Assembly (NCBI GenBank): GCA_035352895.1
Contig: DAOPYN010000007.1
Span: forward strand, 47,007-111,006
Direction of reading: 5' to 3'
DNA: 64,000 nucleotides
Origin: UBA5070 sp035352895
GTDB taxonomy: Bacteria; Fibrobacterota; Fibrobacteria; UBA5070
Position numbers and translations under genes: made by a program. How positions within the stretch are numbered: the stretch's first letter is position 1; each line of letters starts with the position of its first letter. The notes beneath the pieces were generated by a model. The model was not told where the DNA came from. It searched no databases and worked only from the letters and a program-made list of their open reading frames with translations. Shown here piece by piece: positions 32,773 to 44,303 of the stretch.

Positions 32773-33076
32773 GTCCATTCCTCCGCTGGCACAAAATATC
32801 AGAACTGAACCGATTCATGGCTCCGCAAATCCGCGGGTTCCCCGAGTTTTCCCCTGTCTCCCGCCCGTTGCGGGATGGAAACGGAGATCGCCACTCGCCT
32901 CACCCCATCCGCCAACCTACGCCCCGCGCCGTTGCCGGGAGTGCGAAATCGCGTCGAATCTCGAGCACAAGGTCTGCGATTCGGCGATTCCCGATCACTT
33001 TATCTGATTGCCCGATCGGGGATTTCGGCCTAGTTTTGTGCCCAGGGCTGTGTGAAACCAACGAACCGGAGGATCC
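32773..33076. other. Divergent intergenic region between the GH3 gene and fba
   Basis: These 304 bases have no supported gene. They are more AT-rich than the surroundings near 32950-33040, where a promoter-like element for fba lies (listed separately). I see nothing else of note. Confidence 0.5.
33008..33036 (+). promoter_or_regulatory. Candidate promoter of fba-sucCD with palindromic spacer
   Basis: TTGCCC (33008-33013) and TAGTTT (33031-33036) are 17 bases apart. The perfect palindrome CCCGATCGGG (33011-33020) overlaps the -35 edge and could be an operator. The predicted start is about 35 bases before the fba ATG. Confidence 0.4.
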
Positions 33077-34105
<1,029 letters not shown>

Positions 34106-34127
34106 ACGAGAAGAAAGGGATCGCCCC

Positions 34128-35290
<1,163 letters not shown>

Positions 35291-35294
<4 letters not shown>

Positions 35295-36160
35295 GCATCT
35301 TCGTCGACAAGAACACCAAGGTCGTGGTCATCGGTCTCACCGGCAAGGCGGGATCCTTCCACGCGGCGCAGTGCAAGGCCTACGGCACCAAGATCGTCGC
35401 CGGCGTCACTCCGGGCAAGGGCGGCGTCATCCACGACGGCATCCCCGTCTTCAACACCGTCCACGAAGCCGTCAAGGAAACCGGCGCCGACTGCGCATTG
35501 ATCTTCGTGCCGCCCCCGGGCGCCGCCGATGCCATCGTGGGCTCCGCCGACGCCGGCATTCCCTTCATCGTGGCCATCACCGAGGGCATCCCGGTCCTGG
35601 ACATGGTGTGGGCACGCAAGGAAGTCGACCGCATGGGCGCCACCCTGCTTGGACCCAACTGCCCCGGCATCGTGACTCCCGGCGAGTGCAAGATCGGCAT
35701 CGCCCCCGGATTCATCCACAAGCGCGGCAAGGTGGGCATCGTGTCCCGCTCCGGCACGCTCACCTACGAGGCGGTCTACCAGACCACCCAGCTCGGCCTG
35801 GGCCAGTCCTCCGCGGTGGGCATCGGCGGCGACCCGGTCCATGGCCTGAACCACGTGGACGTGCTCAAGCGGTTCAACGCCGACCCCGAGACCGAGGGCA
35901 TCGTGCTCATCGGCGAGATCGGCGGACCCGACGAGCAGAACGCCGCCAAGTACATCAAGGAACACGTGAAGAAGCCCGTGGTGGCCTTCATCGCCGGTGC
36001 GGCCGCCCCCAAGGGCAAGCGCATGGGCCATGCGGGCGCCATCGTGGAAGGCAAGAGCGGTACCGCCCAGGCGAAGAAGGAGGCTCTCAAGGCCGCCGGC
36101 GCCCTGGTCGCCGAGACCGCCGCCGACATCGGGCCCCTGATGAAGAAGGCCCTGGGCTGA
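35291..36160 (+). CDS. sucD: Succinyl-CoA synthetase alpha subunit
   Basis: The alpha subunit carries the CoA-binding Rossmann domain (VVIGLTGKAGSFHAAQCKAYG) and the phosphorylated histidine in KRMGHAGAIVEG (~248). LGPNCPGIV and SRSGTLTYEA are in place. The 289-residue length is normal. It overlaps sucC by four bases and is followed by a clear terminator. Adjacent fba suggests that central carbon genes are co-regulated here. Confidence 0.96.
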
Positions 36161-36196
36161 TCGCGAAGCGAACCTTCGCATCGAATCGGAACCATG

Positions 36197-36233
36197 CGCC
36201 CCTGGCCTGCGAACGCGGACCAGGGGCGTTTTT
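36197..36233 (+). terminator. Rho-independent terminator of fba-sucCD
   Basis: CGCCCCTGG (36197-36205) pairs perfectly with CCAGGGGCG (36220-36228) and is followed directly by TTTTT (36229-36233). It lies 36 bases beyond the sucD stop. Confidence 0.92.
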
Positions 36234-36281
36234 GTTCCTGTCGATTCCCGACTTCCAACCCGAGGCGGAAGCCCGGAGCGC

Positions 36282-37985
36282 CTAGCCCTCCTTCGGCACG
36301 AAGCGCTCGACCACATGGAGGGTGAGCGATTTCGCGAGCTCCTCCTTGTCGTAGAAGACGGACCCGATCGCTTCCCGATGCAGGAGATCGGCTTCGTCTT
36401 CGCTTCCCGCCCGGAGGACGATTTCGATGTCGGGATTCAGTGTCCGGGCCGTGTCGGCCATCGTGCGCACATCCACAGGATCGGATGTGGCCACCACCAG
36501 CATGGCCGCGTTGGCGATGTGAGCCTGGATCAATACGCCAGGATCCGTCGCATCCCCCCAGACCGCCGCCTTGCCTCGACGGCGCAGATCGTCGACCAGC
36601 TCCCGGTTTTGATCGGCCACCACCCAGGCGACGCCGCGCGAGTCCAAGCCTTCCGCGAGCCTCCGCCCCAGGCGTCCATAACCCACGATCACGACCTGCC
36701 CCTGCAGATAGCGACTTTCCGTGCTCGCCGGCAGCATCGCCGTGGGATCGATCCTCGAATCGAATTCGCGAGCCAATTGCGACCGACCCAACAGCCATTT
36801 GCGCAACGGGGTCACGAGCAGGAACAGGAAGGGATTCAGGGCCATCGATATCAGCGATCCGGCCACGACCAAGCTCATTCCTTCCTGGGGCAGCAACGAC
36901 AGGGAGACACCCAAGGCCGCCAAAATGAACGAGAATTCGCCGATCTGCGCCAGACTGGCCGCCACCGTCAACGCCGTGTTCAACGGGTACTTGAACGAAA
37001 GGACCAATCCGAACGCCGCGATGGTCTTGCCCACCACCACGATGAGCACCACCACCAGGACCTTCCATGGTTCGTCGATGAGGATGGCCGGATCGAACAA
37101 CATGCCCACCGCAACGAAGAACAGCACGGAGAACGCGTCGCGCAACGGAAGCGATTCCTCCGCGGCACGATGGCTGAATTCCGACTCGCGCATCATCATG
37201 CCGGCGAAGAATGCCCCGAGGGCGAAGGAAACGTTGAACAGGACCGAAGCGCCGTAGGCGATCCCGATCGCGGCGGCGACCACGGTGAGCGTGAACAATT
37301 CGCGCGACCCCGTCTTGGCCACCTTCCAGAGGATCCAAGGCAGGAACTTGCGACCGAACACGATCATGATCGCGACGAAGGCGGCCACCTGGAGCAGCGT
37401 TCGCCCGACCACCAGCCAAACCGACCCTTGGTTACCGGAGGCTTCGGCGACACCGCCACCAAGAAGACCTGCCAGGGGTGGCATCAGGACCAGAACCAGG
37501 ACGCAAGCGAGATCCTCGACAACCAGCCAACCCACGGCGATCTTGCCGTTCATGGTGTCCAGGAGGTTGCGCGCCTCCAGCGCCTTGAGGAGCACCACCG
37601 TACTCGCGCACGACAAGCTGAGCCCGAAGATCAGCCCCGTGCCCAGGTTCCAGTCCCACAGCCAGGAAGCGAGCATCCCAAGGAGTGTCGCACAGCCCAT
37701 CTGGACGATCGCACCAGGCAAGGCGATGCGCTTGACCGCCATCAAATCGGCCAGGGAAAAGTGCAGTCCCACTCCGAACATCAGGAGCATGACGCCCACT
37801 TCGGACAGTTCGGAGGCGATGGACTGGTCTGCGACGAATCCGGGTGTGGCGGGACCGATCAGGATTCCCGCCACCAGATACCCGACGAGGGCGGGAAGCC
37901 TGACCCGCACCGCCAGGAACCCCAGCACCAAGGCGATGCCGAAACCCGCGGCCAACGTGGTGATCAGTGGAATGTTGTGCTGCAT
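36282..37985 (-). CDS. Kef/CPA2-type monovalent cation:proton antiporter with TrkA-N domain
   Basis: A 567-residue inner-membrane antiporter of the CPA2 family (YbaL/KefB-like). About twelve hydrophobic helices span ~5-385, with GYLVAGILIGP in the second and VVEDLACVLVLVLMPPLAG in the core containing the ED pair typical of KefB/C. A cytoplasmic Rossmann TrkA-N domain (~415-535) begins at VVIVGYGRLGRRLAEGL and would bind NAD(H). There is no TrkA-C domain. It probably exports K+ in exchange for H+ under stress. It stands alone; the ATG follows GGGAAGAG. Confidence 0.88.
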   Translation of the reverse strand: MQHNIPLITTLAAGFGIALVLGFLAVRVRLPALVGYLVAGILIGPATPGFVADQSIASELSEVGVMLLMFGVGLHFSLADLMAVKRIALPGAIVQMGCATLLGMLASWLWDWNLGTGLIFGLSLSCASTVVLLKALEARNLLDTMNGKIAVGWLVVEDLACVLVLVLMPPLAGLLGGGVAEASGNQGSVWLVVGRTLLQVAAFVAIMIVFGRKFLPWILWKVAKTGSRELFTLTVVAAAIGIAYGASVLFNVSFALGAFFAGMMMRESEFSHRAAEESLPLRDAFSVLFFVAVGMLFDPAILIDEPWKVLVVVLIVVVGKTIAAFGLVLSFKYPLNTALTVAASLAQIGEFSFILAALGVSLSLLPQEGMSLVVAGSLISMALNPFLFLLVTPLRKWLLGRSQLAREFDSRIDPTAMLPASTESRYLQGQVVIVGYGRLGRRLAEGLDSRGVAWVVADQNRELVDDLRRRGKAAVWGDATDPGVLIQAHIANAAMLVVATSDPVDVRTMADTARTLNPDIEIVLRAGSEDEADLLHREAIGSVFYDKEELAKSLTLHVVERFVPKEG

Positions 37986-38166
37986 GCTCTTCCCGCTCCG
38001 ATGGGTTGGTTGTCCTCTGTTACTTCAATACACTATGGCAGCGTTTTGTTCAACCTCCAACCAGCCGCGACAGGGGGCGAATTCTCTGCTCTGGTATTAT
38101 CGCGGATGCTATCGTTTTTTCCTTGCGCCCCTATCGCGCCCGATCCCTCTCGAGCGGAGCCCTTCG

Positions 38167-39027
38167 ATGAAGATCCTGCCCTGGCCCATCCTCATCCTCT
38201 CTTCCATCGCCATTCTGGGCTGTTTCGACACCGACGACGACGGCAGTTCCCCACCCGACCCGTACGCCGACCTACGCCGTCTCCCGGCCGACAAAGGCGG
38301 CACCCACACCGCGCACCTTCTGGATTCCGGCAAGAGCCCCTACGAGTACGGATATTACCTGTATCTGCCCAGCGGGATGGCCGATACCAGCGGCAAGGCC
38401 AAGGTGAGGTATCCGATGGTGGTCTATCTGCACGGCGACGGATCCAACGACAACAATCCGCTGGAAGCCGTCCTCAACGAAGGCGTCCCCTACACCATCG
38501 CCAATAAGAAATGGCATCCCCCGTTTCCCATGATCGCCGTGGCACCGCAGAACCACAAGCCGGTCGGCACCTCATGGGACCCTCGGAAGGTCCACGGGTT
38601 CATCCAATACCTGTCCAGGACCTATGCCGTCGACTCCACGCGCATCTACCTCACCGGCTGCAGCCAAGGCGCAGGTGGCACGTTCAACTACCTGGCCACC
38701 CTAAAGTCCGAAGGACTGGTGGCAGCCGCGGTACCGGTGGCGGGCTGGACGTCCCCCTCCGCAGCCAAGTCCTTTTCGGTACCCATCTGGGCCTTCCACG
38801 GCACCGACGACAAGACACTGAGCGCAGCGAAGGTGGTGGAGGCGATGGCGGCCTTCCGCACCGCCCGTCCCGACCTCGACTCCCGCGTCACCTTGTTCCC
38901 CGGGGTCGGACACGAATTCAACGCATGGTTCTACACCTATGTCTTCGGAGAGCACGGAGTCGTGGACACCGCCCACCACCCCTTCGACGAGGACATCTAC
39001 TCGTGGATGCTGCGATTCCGGAAATAG
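38167..39027 (+). CDS. Lipoprotein alpha/beta hydrolase (esterase/PHB depolymerase-like)
   Basis: A 286-residue lipoprotein (SIAILGC, cysteine at 19) with an alpha/beta hydrolase core: YPMVVYLHGDGSND, the nucleophile elbow GCSQGAGG (GXSXG) at ~165, the acid in FHGTDDKTLS (~222) and the histidine in GVGHEFNAW (~257). The closest fold is the feruloyl esterase/PHB depolymerase-like group (LpqC, CE1-like). An outer-membrane-anchored esterase that deacylates plant polysaccharide would match the GH3 gene nearby, but the substrate is not proven. GGAG lies nine bases before the ATG. Confidence 0.82.
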   Translation: MKILPWPILILSSIAILGCFDTDDDGSSPPDPYADLRRLPADKGGTHTAHLLDSGKSPYEYGYYLYLPSGMADTSGKAKVRYPMVVYLHGDGSNDNNPLEAVLNEGVPYTIANKKWHPPFPMIAVAPQNHKPVGTSWDPRKVHGFIQYLSRTYAVDSTRIYLTGCSQGAGGTFNYLATLKSEGLVAAAVPVAGWTSPSAAKSFSVPIWAFHGTDDKTLSAAKVVEAMAAFRTARPDLDSRVTLFPGVGHEFNAWFYTYVFGEHGVVDTAHHPFDEDIYSWMLRFRK

Positions 39028-39030
39028 GAA

Positions 39031-39057
39031 GGTCCAGAAGGCATCGTTTTCTGGACC
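39031..39057 (+). terminator. Hairpin after the esterase gene
   Basis: GGTCCAGAA (39031-39039) pairs with TTCTGGACC (39049-39057) around a 9-base loop, four bases past the stop codon. No U-tract follows, so termination is only suggested. Confidence 0.45.
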
Positions 39058-39127
39058 CTGCGGACTCGAAGTCAACGAATCCGCCCCCCTTTCGGAGTAC
39101 CTTAGGCTTTCCATTCCTGGAGCGCGC

Positions 39128-39835
39128 ATGACCAAATCCTCATTCTTCATCGTCGCCATCGCCAGCCTGCTGGCCTCCTGCACTTCCGACCCCGTTTCCC
39201 CAGGTGCCACGGAACCGACCGCGACCCGGTGGCTGTCCACGCCGCAATCGGACGACGCGGAACTCTACGAACTCTGGACGTCCACCACGGACAGTTTCCG
39301 CCTGACCGAATTCGAAAAGGACTCGGTCAATGCATGGAAACTCACCAACGTGATGCTGGCTGGGAGAATCGTGGAACGCGATGGAAGCCGCTTGAAGCTG
39401 GGTTCGGTGGAGGGAAAGCTCGCAAGTCGGGTGCAAGGGAACTGGATCCGACTCGATACTTCCCATGGGAAGCGCATCCTGATGCTGGCATCGTACCGAC
39501 TGGAAGCGACGAAGGCCGATCCGGCGACGTTCCTTGGATTGTGGCACATCGAGAACCACTACAAGGTCGGGACCGGCGACGTGGAACTGCGCGAGGAAAG
39601 CATCTGGGTATTCGCCAAGAACTCTCGGTTCGAGACCGGGACCTGGTCCATCCGCATTCCGACCAAGGAATCGCTGGATTCCAGCGGGATGGACCTCGGG
39701 CTTTCCACATACCTCGCCGGAAAGCCCTCCCTCCAGCTGTTCAACAGCGTCTACCTGGTGGAACCAAACACGACTGGCCTCTGGATCGACCAGTGGGGAG
39801 ACCAAGCCGCGCTCTCCTTCTCGCCCGCCCCTTAG
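39128..39835 (+). CDS. Hypothetical lipoprotein
   Basis: A 235-residue lipoprotein with signal SLLASC (cysteine at 18). The mature region is beta-rich (alternating strands such as KLTNVMLAGRIVERDGSRLKLG, then GTWSIRIPTKE) and matches no family I know. Its last lines and the esterase's last lines are followed by the same kind of sequence (DEDIYSWMLRF versus a decayed 'EDIHSWMLRYPK' in another frame after this stop), hinting at a duplicated 3' end. It is downstream of the esterase on the same strand. Confidence 0.6.
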   Translation: MTKSSFFIVAIASLLASCTSDPVSPGATEPTATRWLSTPQSDDAELYELWTSTTDSFRLTEFEKDSVNAWKLTNVMLAGRIVERDGSRLKLGSVEGKLASRVQGNWIRLDTSHGKRILMLASYRLEATKADPATFLGLWHIENHYKVGTGDVELREESIWVFAKNSRFETGTWSIRIPTKESLDSSGMDLGLSTYLAGKPSLQLFNSVYLVEPNTTGLWIDQWGDQAALSFSPAP

Positions 39836-39914
39836 CCGAGGACATCCATTCCTGGATGCTGCGATACCCAAAGTAGGCTTGGGGTTTGACCCCAATGACG
39901 GCAGAGCCTGAATT

Positions 39915-39955
39915 ATCCATGAATATTGGAAGTCAATCATCCTATATTCATGGAT
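39915..39955. repeat. AT-rich 12-bp inverted repeat before the AAA ATPase gene
   Basis: ATCCATGAATAT (39915-39926) and ATATTCATGGAT (39944-39955) are perfect inverted copies 17 bases apart. The right arm ends one base before the ATG at 39957. The block is strongly AT-rich against the GC-rich background, so it looks like an operator or a translation-blocking mRNA hairpin. Confidence 0.55.
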
Positions 39956-39956
39956 T

Positions 39957-41090
39957 ATGGACCGCACCCATGACCTCCAGGCTCTGACCAAGCTCTCCAG
40001 CTGGTTTCCTGTGACCGGCATCCTGGGCCCTCGCCAATGCGGAAAGACCACCATGGCCCGGCAGATCGGCGCCGACCATTTCTTCGATCTGGAACACCCA
40101 GGGGATCTCGCCGCTTTGGCATCTCCCATGGCGACTCTGGAACGGCTCTCCGGGAGGATCGTGCTCGACGAGGTCCAGCGGCGCCCCGACCTGTTTCCCA
40201 TCATCCGGGTGCTGGTCGATGCTCCCATCGATCGGAAGTTCATCCTGCTGGGCAGCGCCTCGCCGGACCTCCTGCGGCAATCGTCGGAAAGCCTTGCCGG
40301 GCGGATCGCCTACCATCGCCTTGGTGGATTCCGACTTGCGGATGTGGGCCAAGATTCCTGGCGGGAGCTGTTCCTCCGGGGGGGATTTCCCAGGTCGTTC
40401 CTCGCCCCTGACCAGGAATTGTCGTTGCGATGGCGGATGGAATACATCTCCACCTTCCTCGAGCGGGATCTGCCCATGCTCGGCATCAAGGTCGCGCCGG
40501 TCGCCATGCGGAGGTTCTGGACCATGCTGGCGCACGTCCATGGACAGATCCTGAACCTGTCGGAAATCGGCAGATCCCTGGATTGCTCCAACCAGACGGT
40601 GCGGCACCATCTGGACCTGCTGGAGGGAGCGCTGGTGGTGCGGACCTTGCCTCCGTGGCACGAGAACGCATCGAAGCGGGTGGTGAAGAGCCCGAAGCCC
40701 TACATCCGCGACAGCGGTCTCCTCCATGCCCTGCTCGGCGTCGGGTCCTGGCAGGCCCTGACCGGACATCCCAAGCTGGGCGCATGCTGGGAAGGTTTCG
40801 CCCTGGAGGAGGTCTCGCGCGAACTGGGTGACGGAATCCGTCCCCACTTCTGGGCCACCCACAACGGCGCCGAGCTCGATCTGTTCTGGGAGGAGAGCGG
40901 CAAGCGCTACGGAGTGGAATTCAAGTGGACCGACGCCCCTTCCACCACCCGTTCCATGCACATCGCCATCGAATCCCTCGAGCTGGAACACCTGTGGGTG
41001 ATCCACCCCGGATCACGAACCTTCCCCCTGGCAGACAAGATCACCGCGATGCCGCTGCACGGATTCGCGGGCCGAGCCTCGACGCTCTGA
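39957..41090 (+). CDS. AAA_14/DUF4143 family ATPase
   Basis: A 377-residue protein of the family with an N-terminal P-loop ATPase (Walker A GPRQCGKTT at 24; Walker B-like RIVLDEVQRRPDL at ~67) and a C-terminal DUF4143 domain with a nuclease-like fold (WEGFALEEVSRELG ... HNGAELDLFWEESGKRYGVEFKW). A small winged-helix segment may lie at ~195-225 (LNLSEIGRSLDCSNQTVRHHL). Family members are common, patchily distributed and lack a settled function; many are lineage-specific duplicates. No partner gene is adjacent. Confidence 0.8.
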   Translation: MDRTHDLQALTKLSSWFPVTGILGPRQCGKTTMARQIGADHFFDLEHPGDLAALASPMATLERLSGRIVLDEVQRRPDLFPIIRVLVDAPIDRKFILLGSASPDLLRQSSESLAGRIAYHRLGGFRLADVGQDSWRELFLRGGFPRSFLAPDQELSLRWRMEYISTFLERDLPMLGIKVAPVAMRRFWTMLAHVHGQILNLSEIGRSLDCSNQTVRHHLDLLEGALVVRTLPPWHENASKRVVKSPKPYIRDSGLLHALLGVGSWQALTGHPKLGACWEGFALEEVSRELGDGIRPHFWATHNGAELDLFWEESGKRYGVEFKWTDAPSTTRSMHIAIESLELEHLWVIHPGSRTFPLADKITAMPLHGFAGRASTL

Positions 41091-41190
41091 TCGCGCCCGA
41101 TACGCTCCTCAAGCAGCCCAACAACCTTTTTCGGCTTGGAAACAGCGAACCCCAGAAAACATTGGCTCCCCAGGGTCCGAATCTTCTGGT

Positions 41191-43308
41191 CTAGTGATTT
41201 GAGGGAAAATTCCGTTTGGCTTTCCAGAATACCTCGTTGGAAGAATCATCCCAGCTCATCACATAGATCTCTCCATCGATCATTGTCCAATCTGAGTTGG
41301 AGTAATTCGTGGTGACTGGAGCTTCAGGAACCACATAACCGTCTCCATCCCAAAATTGATATATATTCATCGATTTACCAAGCGCACTTGAGTGATATAA
41401 CCAGAGGAAAGAATCTGCACCAAGCCCATACCAATACCCTGCATATGTAGAGCGAGAATAAATCCACTCCTTTCGCCGATAACTTCCATCAGATGGCAAA
41501 CGAGAAACCAAGATTTTATCGGATTGACCATACATTGGAATCAAACCCAAATAGATTCCCCAACCTTCGATAGGTGTAATTTTTGGCTCAGCGAATTCTT
41601 CCACAAATTCCATATCCACTCTCGGATAAACCGTATCTGAAAACGAAATTCGATCACTATCAATCTGCCCAAAACGAATGCGACCATGGAGCGCTTTGGA
41701 ACCGAAGATAAGTGGACGACCAGAATCAACCTCCACACCACCTACCAGATAGGCAATTTCATCAGTCAAATAGGTTCGCTTGTTCCAACGCCCCTTTCCA
41801 TCTAGCGTAAAAGATGAAAGATTGGTCGACCTCTCCGAACAAATAGACCACACCGAATTTTGTAAAACCAGCCATTGCGGCATAGCACAATCAAAGGGAA
41901 CTTCCTCCCAACTCCCTCCAGCTCGAGCGATATTCAATCTGCCACCTGAACCCCATATCCATTTCCATCCCTTGAAACCAGGGTTTTCGACTCGTTCCCA
42001 TTCCAACCACGGAGTGACCTTGGTTTGCTTGTCCTGGGAGAACAGCACCTCGGGCTGCCCACTGCGTCGCTCCGCCTCCAATCGGTAGGTGAGGAGGGGT
42101 TGCTTTTGCTGGAAAACCTTGCTTGCGTTTGGAGAGCCAGCGATCGTGGAATCGATCACCACCACCGTCGCCGACTTGCAGGCCGAATCCGACCATGCTC
42201 CACCGACCGGGTTGCCGGAACAATCCTCCACCCCGTCGGCAAGCCGCTGCATACGCCATTCCAACACACGCGGATGCCGGAAAGGCTTCCATTGGAACCG
42301 CGAGATCTCCTTTGTCGTATCGGTGGTCATCACCATCCCCAACGAATCGATCCGGCGCGTCCACTCCGGCGCCTTGGCCACCAGGGTTTTCGCCACCGAT
42401 CTGGAATCTCCACCACCATTCAAGGCGCGCGTGCGGACCCTGTACACCCGCTCCCGCGAAGGCCACGGTCCAAGCAAGGGCAAACCTTCCCAGTACGCGG
42501 ACAACGAATCCTTCCAGGTCGTGTCCTTCAAGAATTGCGTGCCGATCACCACGCCGTTCTCCAGCGTTTCCAGCACGTACCCCATCCGGTTGGGATGGTC
42601 CACCGCGTTCCAACGTACGCACACATCGCCGGTTCCGGTGTCCGATTCCGCCCAGATCTCCCGGGGCGCCAGAAGGCCCGTCACGGGAAGGCTCAGGGTG
42701 TCGGGGATCACCAGATCCTGTCCATCGCGCAACTGCAGGCGGCGCAGCAAGGTGCCGTACCCGTCCAGCGTCGTGGTGCCCATCAAGGTGAACAATCCCC
42801 CCGGAACCAGATCGATCACGAAGGTCCCGTCCTTCAGGACGTTCGCCGCGATGTCGGTGCCATACAGCGAAAGGATCACGCTGGCGGGGGTCTCGCCACC
42901 CACCAATCGTACCACGCCACGGATCTTGCCCAGGGCAAGCAGAGTGTCGCGACCCACCCGGGCCCGGCCTCCGGAAATCTGCAGGGTATCCAGGAATTTG
43001 CCCAAACTGTCGGAGGCATCGCGCAGGGTCGCCGAATACGCGCCGTCGGGGACATTGAAGGACGGATATTGTCCTTCCGCCCCGGTGGAGCTGAGGGCGG
43101 CAAGCCGTCCGGTGGAATCGCCAGCCTTCACCAGGGCGATCCGCGCCCCGGCCACGGGGCGTCCCTTGGCGTCCAGGGCAAGACGGGTGTCGATTTCGTC
43201 CGAACCTCCGGCCTCACGGTCGGGTTCGATCACGCGCTGTTGGCACCCCACAAGGGCGGTGCAGGCGGCCGCGGCAGCAAGCCACGTGCGGGTGTTGAGA
43301 GATTTCAT
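41191..43308 (-). CDS. Large lipoprotein paired with a TIGR02147 regulator
   Basis: A 705-residue lipoprotein (TALVGC, cysteine at 22). The N-terminal third has carboxypeptidase-regulatory-like beta domains (ALDAKGRPVAGARIALVKAG at ~44; IRGVVRLVGGETPASVILSLYG at ~130), then a fibronectin-like stretch (~215-300). The C-terminal 260 residues have no recognised fold but many aromatic residues and may be a beta-propeller-like sensor. That part (41191-~41980) is far less GC-rich than the rest: 27 of 60 bases at 41641-41700 versus 42 of 60 at 42661-42720. The start overlaps the upstream regulator's stop (ATGA). Confidence 0.7.
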   Translation of the reverse strand: MKSLNTRTWLAAAAACTALVGCQQRVIEPDREAGGSDEIDTRLALDAKGRPVAGARIALVKAGDSTGRLAALSSTGAEGQYPSFNVPDGAYSATLRDASDSLGKFLDTLQISGGRARVGRDTLLALGKIRGVVRLVGGETPASVILSLYGTDIAANVLKDGTFVIDLVPGGLFTLMGTTTLDGYGTLLRRLQLRDGQDLVIPDTLSLPVTGLLAPREIWAESDTGTGDVCVRWNAVDHPNRMGYVLETLENGVVIGTQFLKDTTWKDSLSAYWEGLPLLGPWPSRERVYRVRTRALNGGGDSRSVAKTLVAKAPEWTRRIDSLGMVMTTDTTKEISRFQWKPFRHPRVLEWRMQRLADGVEDCSGNPVGGAWSDSACKSATVVVIDSTIAGSPNASKVFQQKQPLLTYRLEAERRSGQPEVLFSQDKQTKVTPWLEWERVENPGFKGWKWIWGSGGRLNIARAGGSWEEVPFDCAMPQWLVLQNSVWSICSERSTNLSSFTLDGKGRWNKRTYLTDEIAYLVGGVEVDSGRPLIFGSKALHGRIRFGQIDSDRISFSDTVYPRVDMEFVEEFAEPKITPIEGWGIYLGLIPMYGQSDKILVSRLPSDGSYRRKEWIYSRSTYAGYWYGLGADSFLWLYHSSALGKSMNIYQFWDGDGYVVPEAPVTTNYSNSDWTMIDGEIYVMSWDDSSNEVFWKAKRNFPSNH

Positions 43309-44147
43309 GACGCGTCCTTATTGGTCAGGGGAACGGCGGCGATGGCCACCAGGTAGACTCTGTCTGCCGTGAGGGGGTCGCGGTGGGCGATGGCGCGGAT
43401 CTCCGAGCGCAGTCGGTCCATGCGCACCAGGATCCGATCCAGGCCGGGTCCGGAAACGGACACGAGCGAGGTGGTGACCTTGCGGGGTGGACGTCCTTCA
43501 GGGTCGTGGACCAGGTCGTCGCGGATTTGCTCCAGATGCACCATCTGGGCTTGCCGAAGGATCTTCTCGGACAACCCCGCCCCGGTGGAAATCGTGGGCT
43601 GGGTTGGCTTCCACACCCCATTGGGGTCCTTGGACACCATACCCAACCGCTCCAGCACCTGGATGGTCTTCTTGACCTCCACGGCCGAGATGGGGAGCAG
43701 ACTCCGCTTGGAAAGGGCCTCCCAGTCTCCAGTGCATTCGCCCACCATCAGCAGGGCGCGGACCAGCTGGTTGCGCCAGTCCTTGTAGTACTCCCAACTG
43801 TCCCCCGCCGCCTTGGCCCAAGGGACACGATTGAGGGCCACCACATCGTCGAAGGCCTCCTCGCGCTCGCGGGCGTCGGTGGCCTGGCCAAACCGCACCA
43901 AGGCGCGGAAGTACTTGGCCTCCGTGCGGTTGAGTTCGGTGAGATCCACCAACCTCTCCACGAAGACCGGACTGACCGGCTTGCCGCGGAGGATGTCGGT
44001 GAAGTAGCTGCGCGTGCGTGGCAGTCCCAGGCGGCGACTCACCTCGCTCTTGGAAAGCTCGGGCTCCACTTCGGTGGACTGGTAGGCGTACCAGGCAGCC
44101 AGCCAAGCACGAAAATCGTGGAATTCGTAGATCACTGGTTCGCTCAT
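43305..44147 (-). CDS. TIGR02147 family regulator-like protein
   Basis: A 280-residue protein of the TIGR02147 (DUF4423-like) family, originally a large paralogous set in Fibrobacter succinogenes. The family opening is visible (YEFHDFRAWLAAWYAYQ), followed by a helix-turn-helix-like segment (LSKSEVSRRLGLPRTRSYFTDIL), LNRTEAKYFRALVRFGQA, and a C-terminal DUF4423 region with VSVSGPGLDRILVRMD. Members usually sit in front of a surface lipoprotein or secreted protein gene, as here, with a four-base overlap. A role as transcriptional regulator of the partner is inferred, not shown. Confidence 0.85.
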   Translation of the reverse strand: MSEPVIYEFHDFRAWLAAWYAYQSTEVEPELSKSEVSRRLGLPRTRSYFTDILRGKPVSPVFVERLVDLTELNRTEAKYFRALVRFGQATDAREREEAFDDVVALNRVPWAKAAGDSWEYYKDWRNQLVRALLMVGECTGDWEALSKRSLLPISAVEVKKTIQVLERLGMVSKDPNGVWKPTQPTISTGAGLSEKILRQAQMVHLEQIRDDLVHDPEGRPPRKVTTSLVSVSGPGLDRILVRMDRLRSEIRAIAHRDPLTADRVYLVAIAAVPLTNKDAS

Positions 44148-44303
44148 GCTTTAGAACATAAGCGACTTTCCTATGCACGCGAACTTCAATACGGGCATAT
44201 CTGGTAGTACACGCTCCAACGCCGTTCTCCGAGAGCGGATGGTCCCGGCCCACGCAGCGACATGGAAGGAGAGGGTCACATCAGGGGCAAGAAGCCACCA
44301 CTC

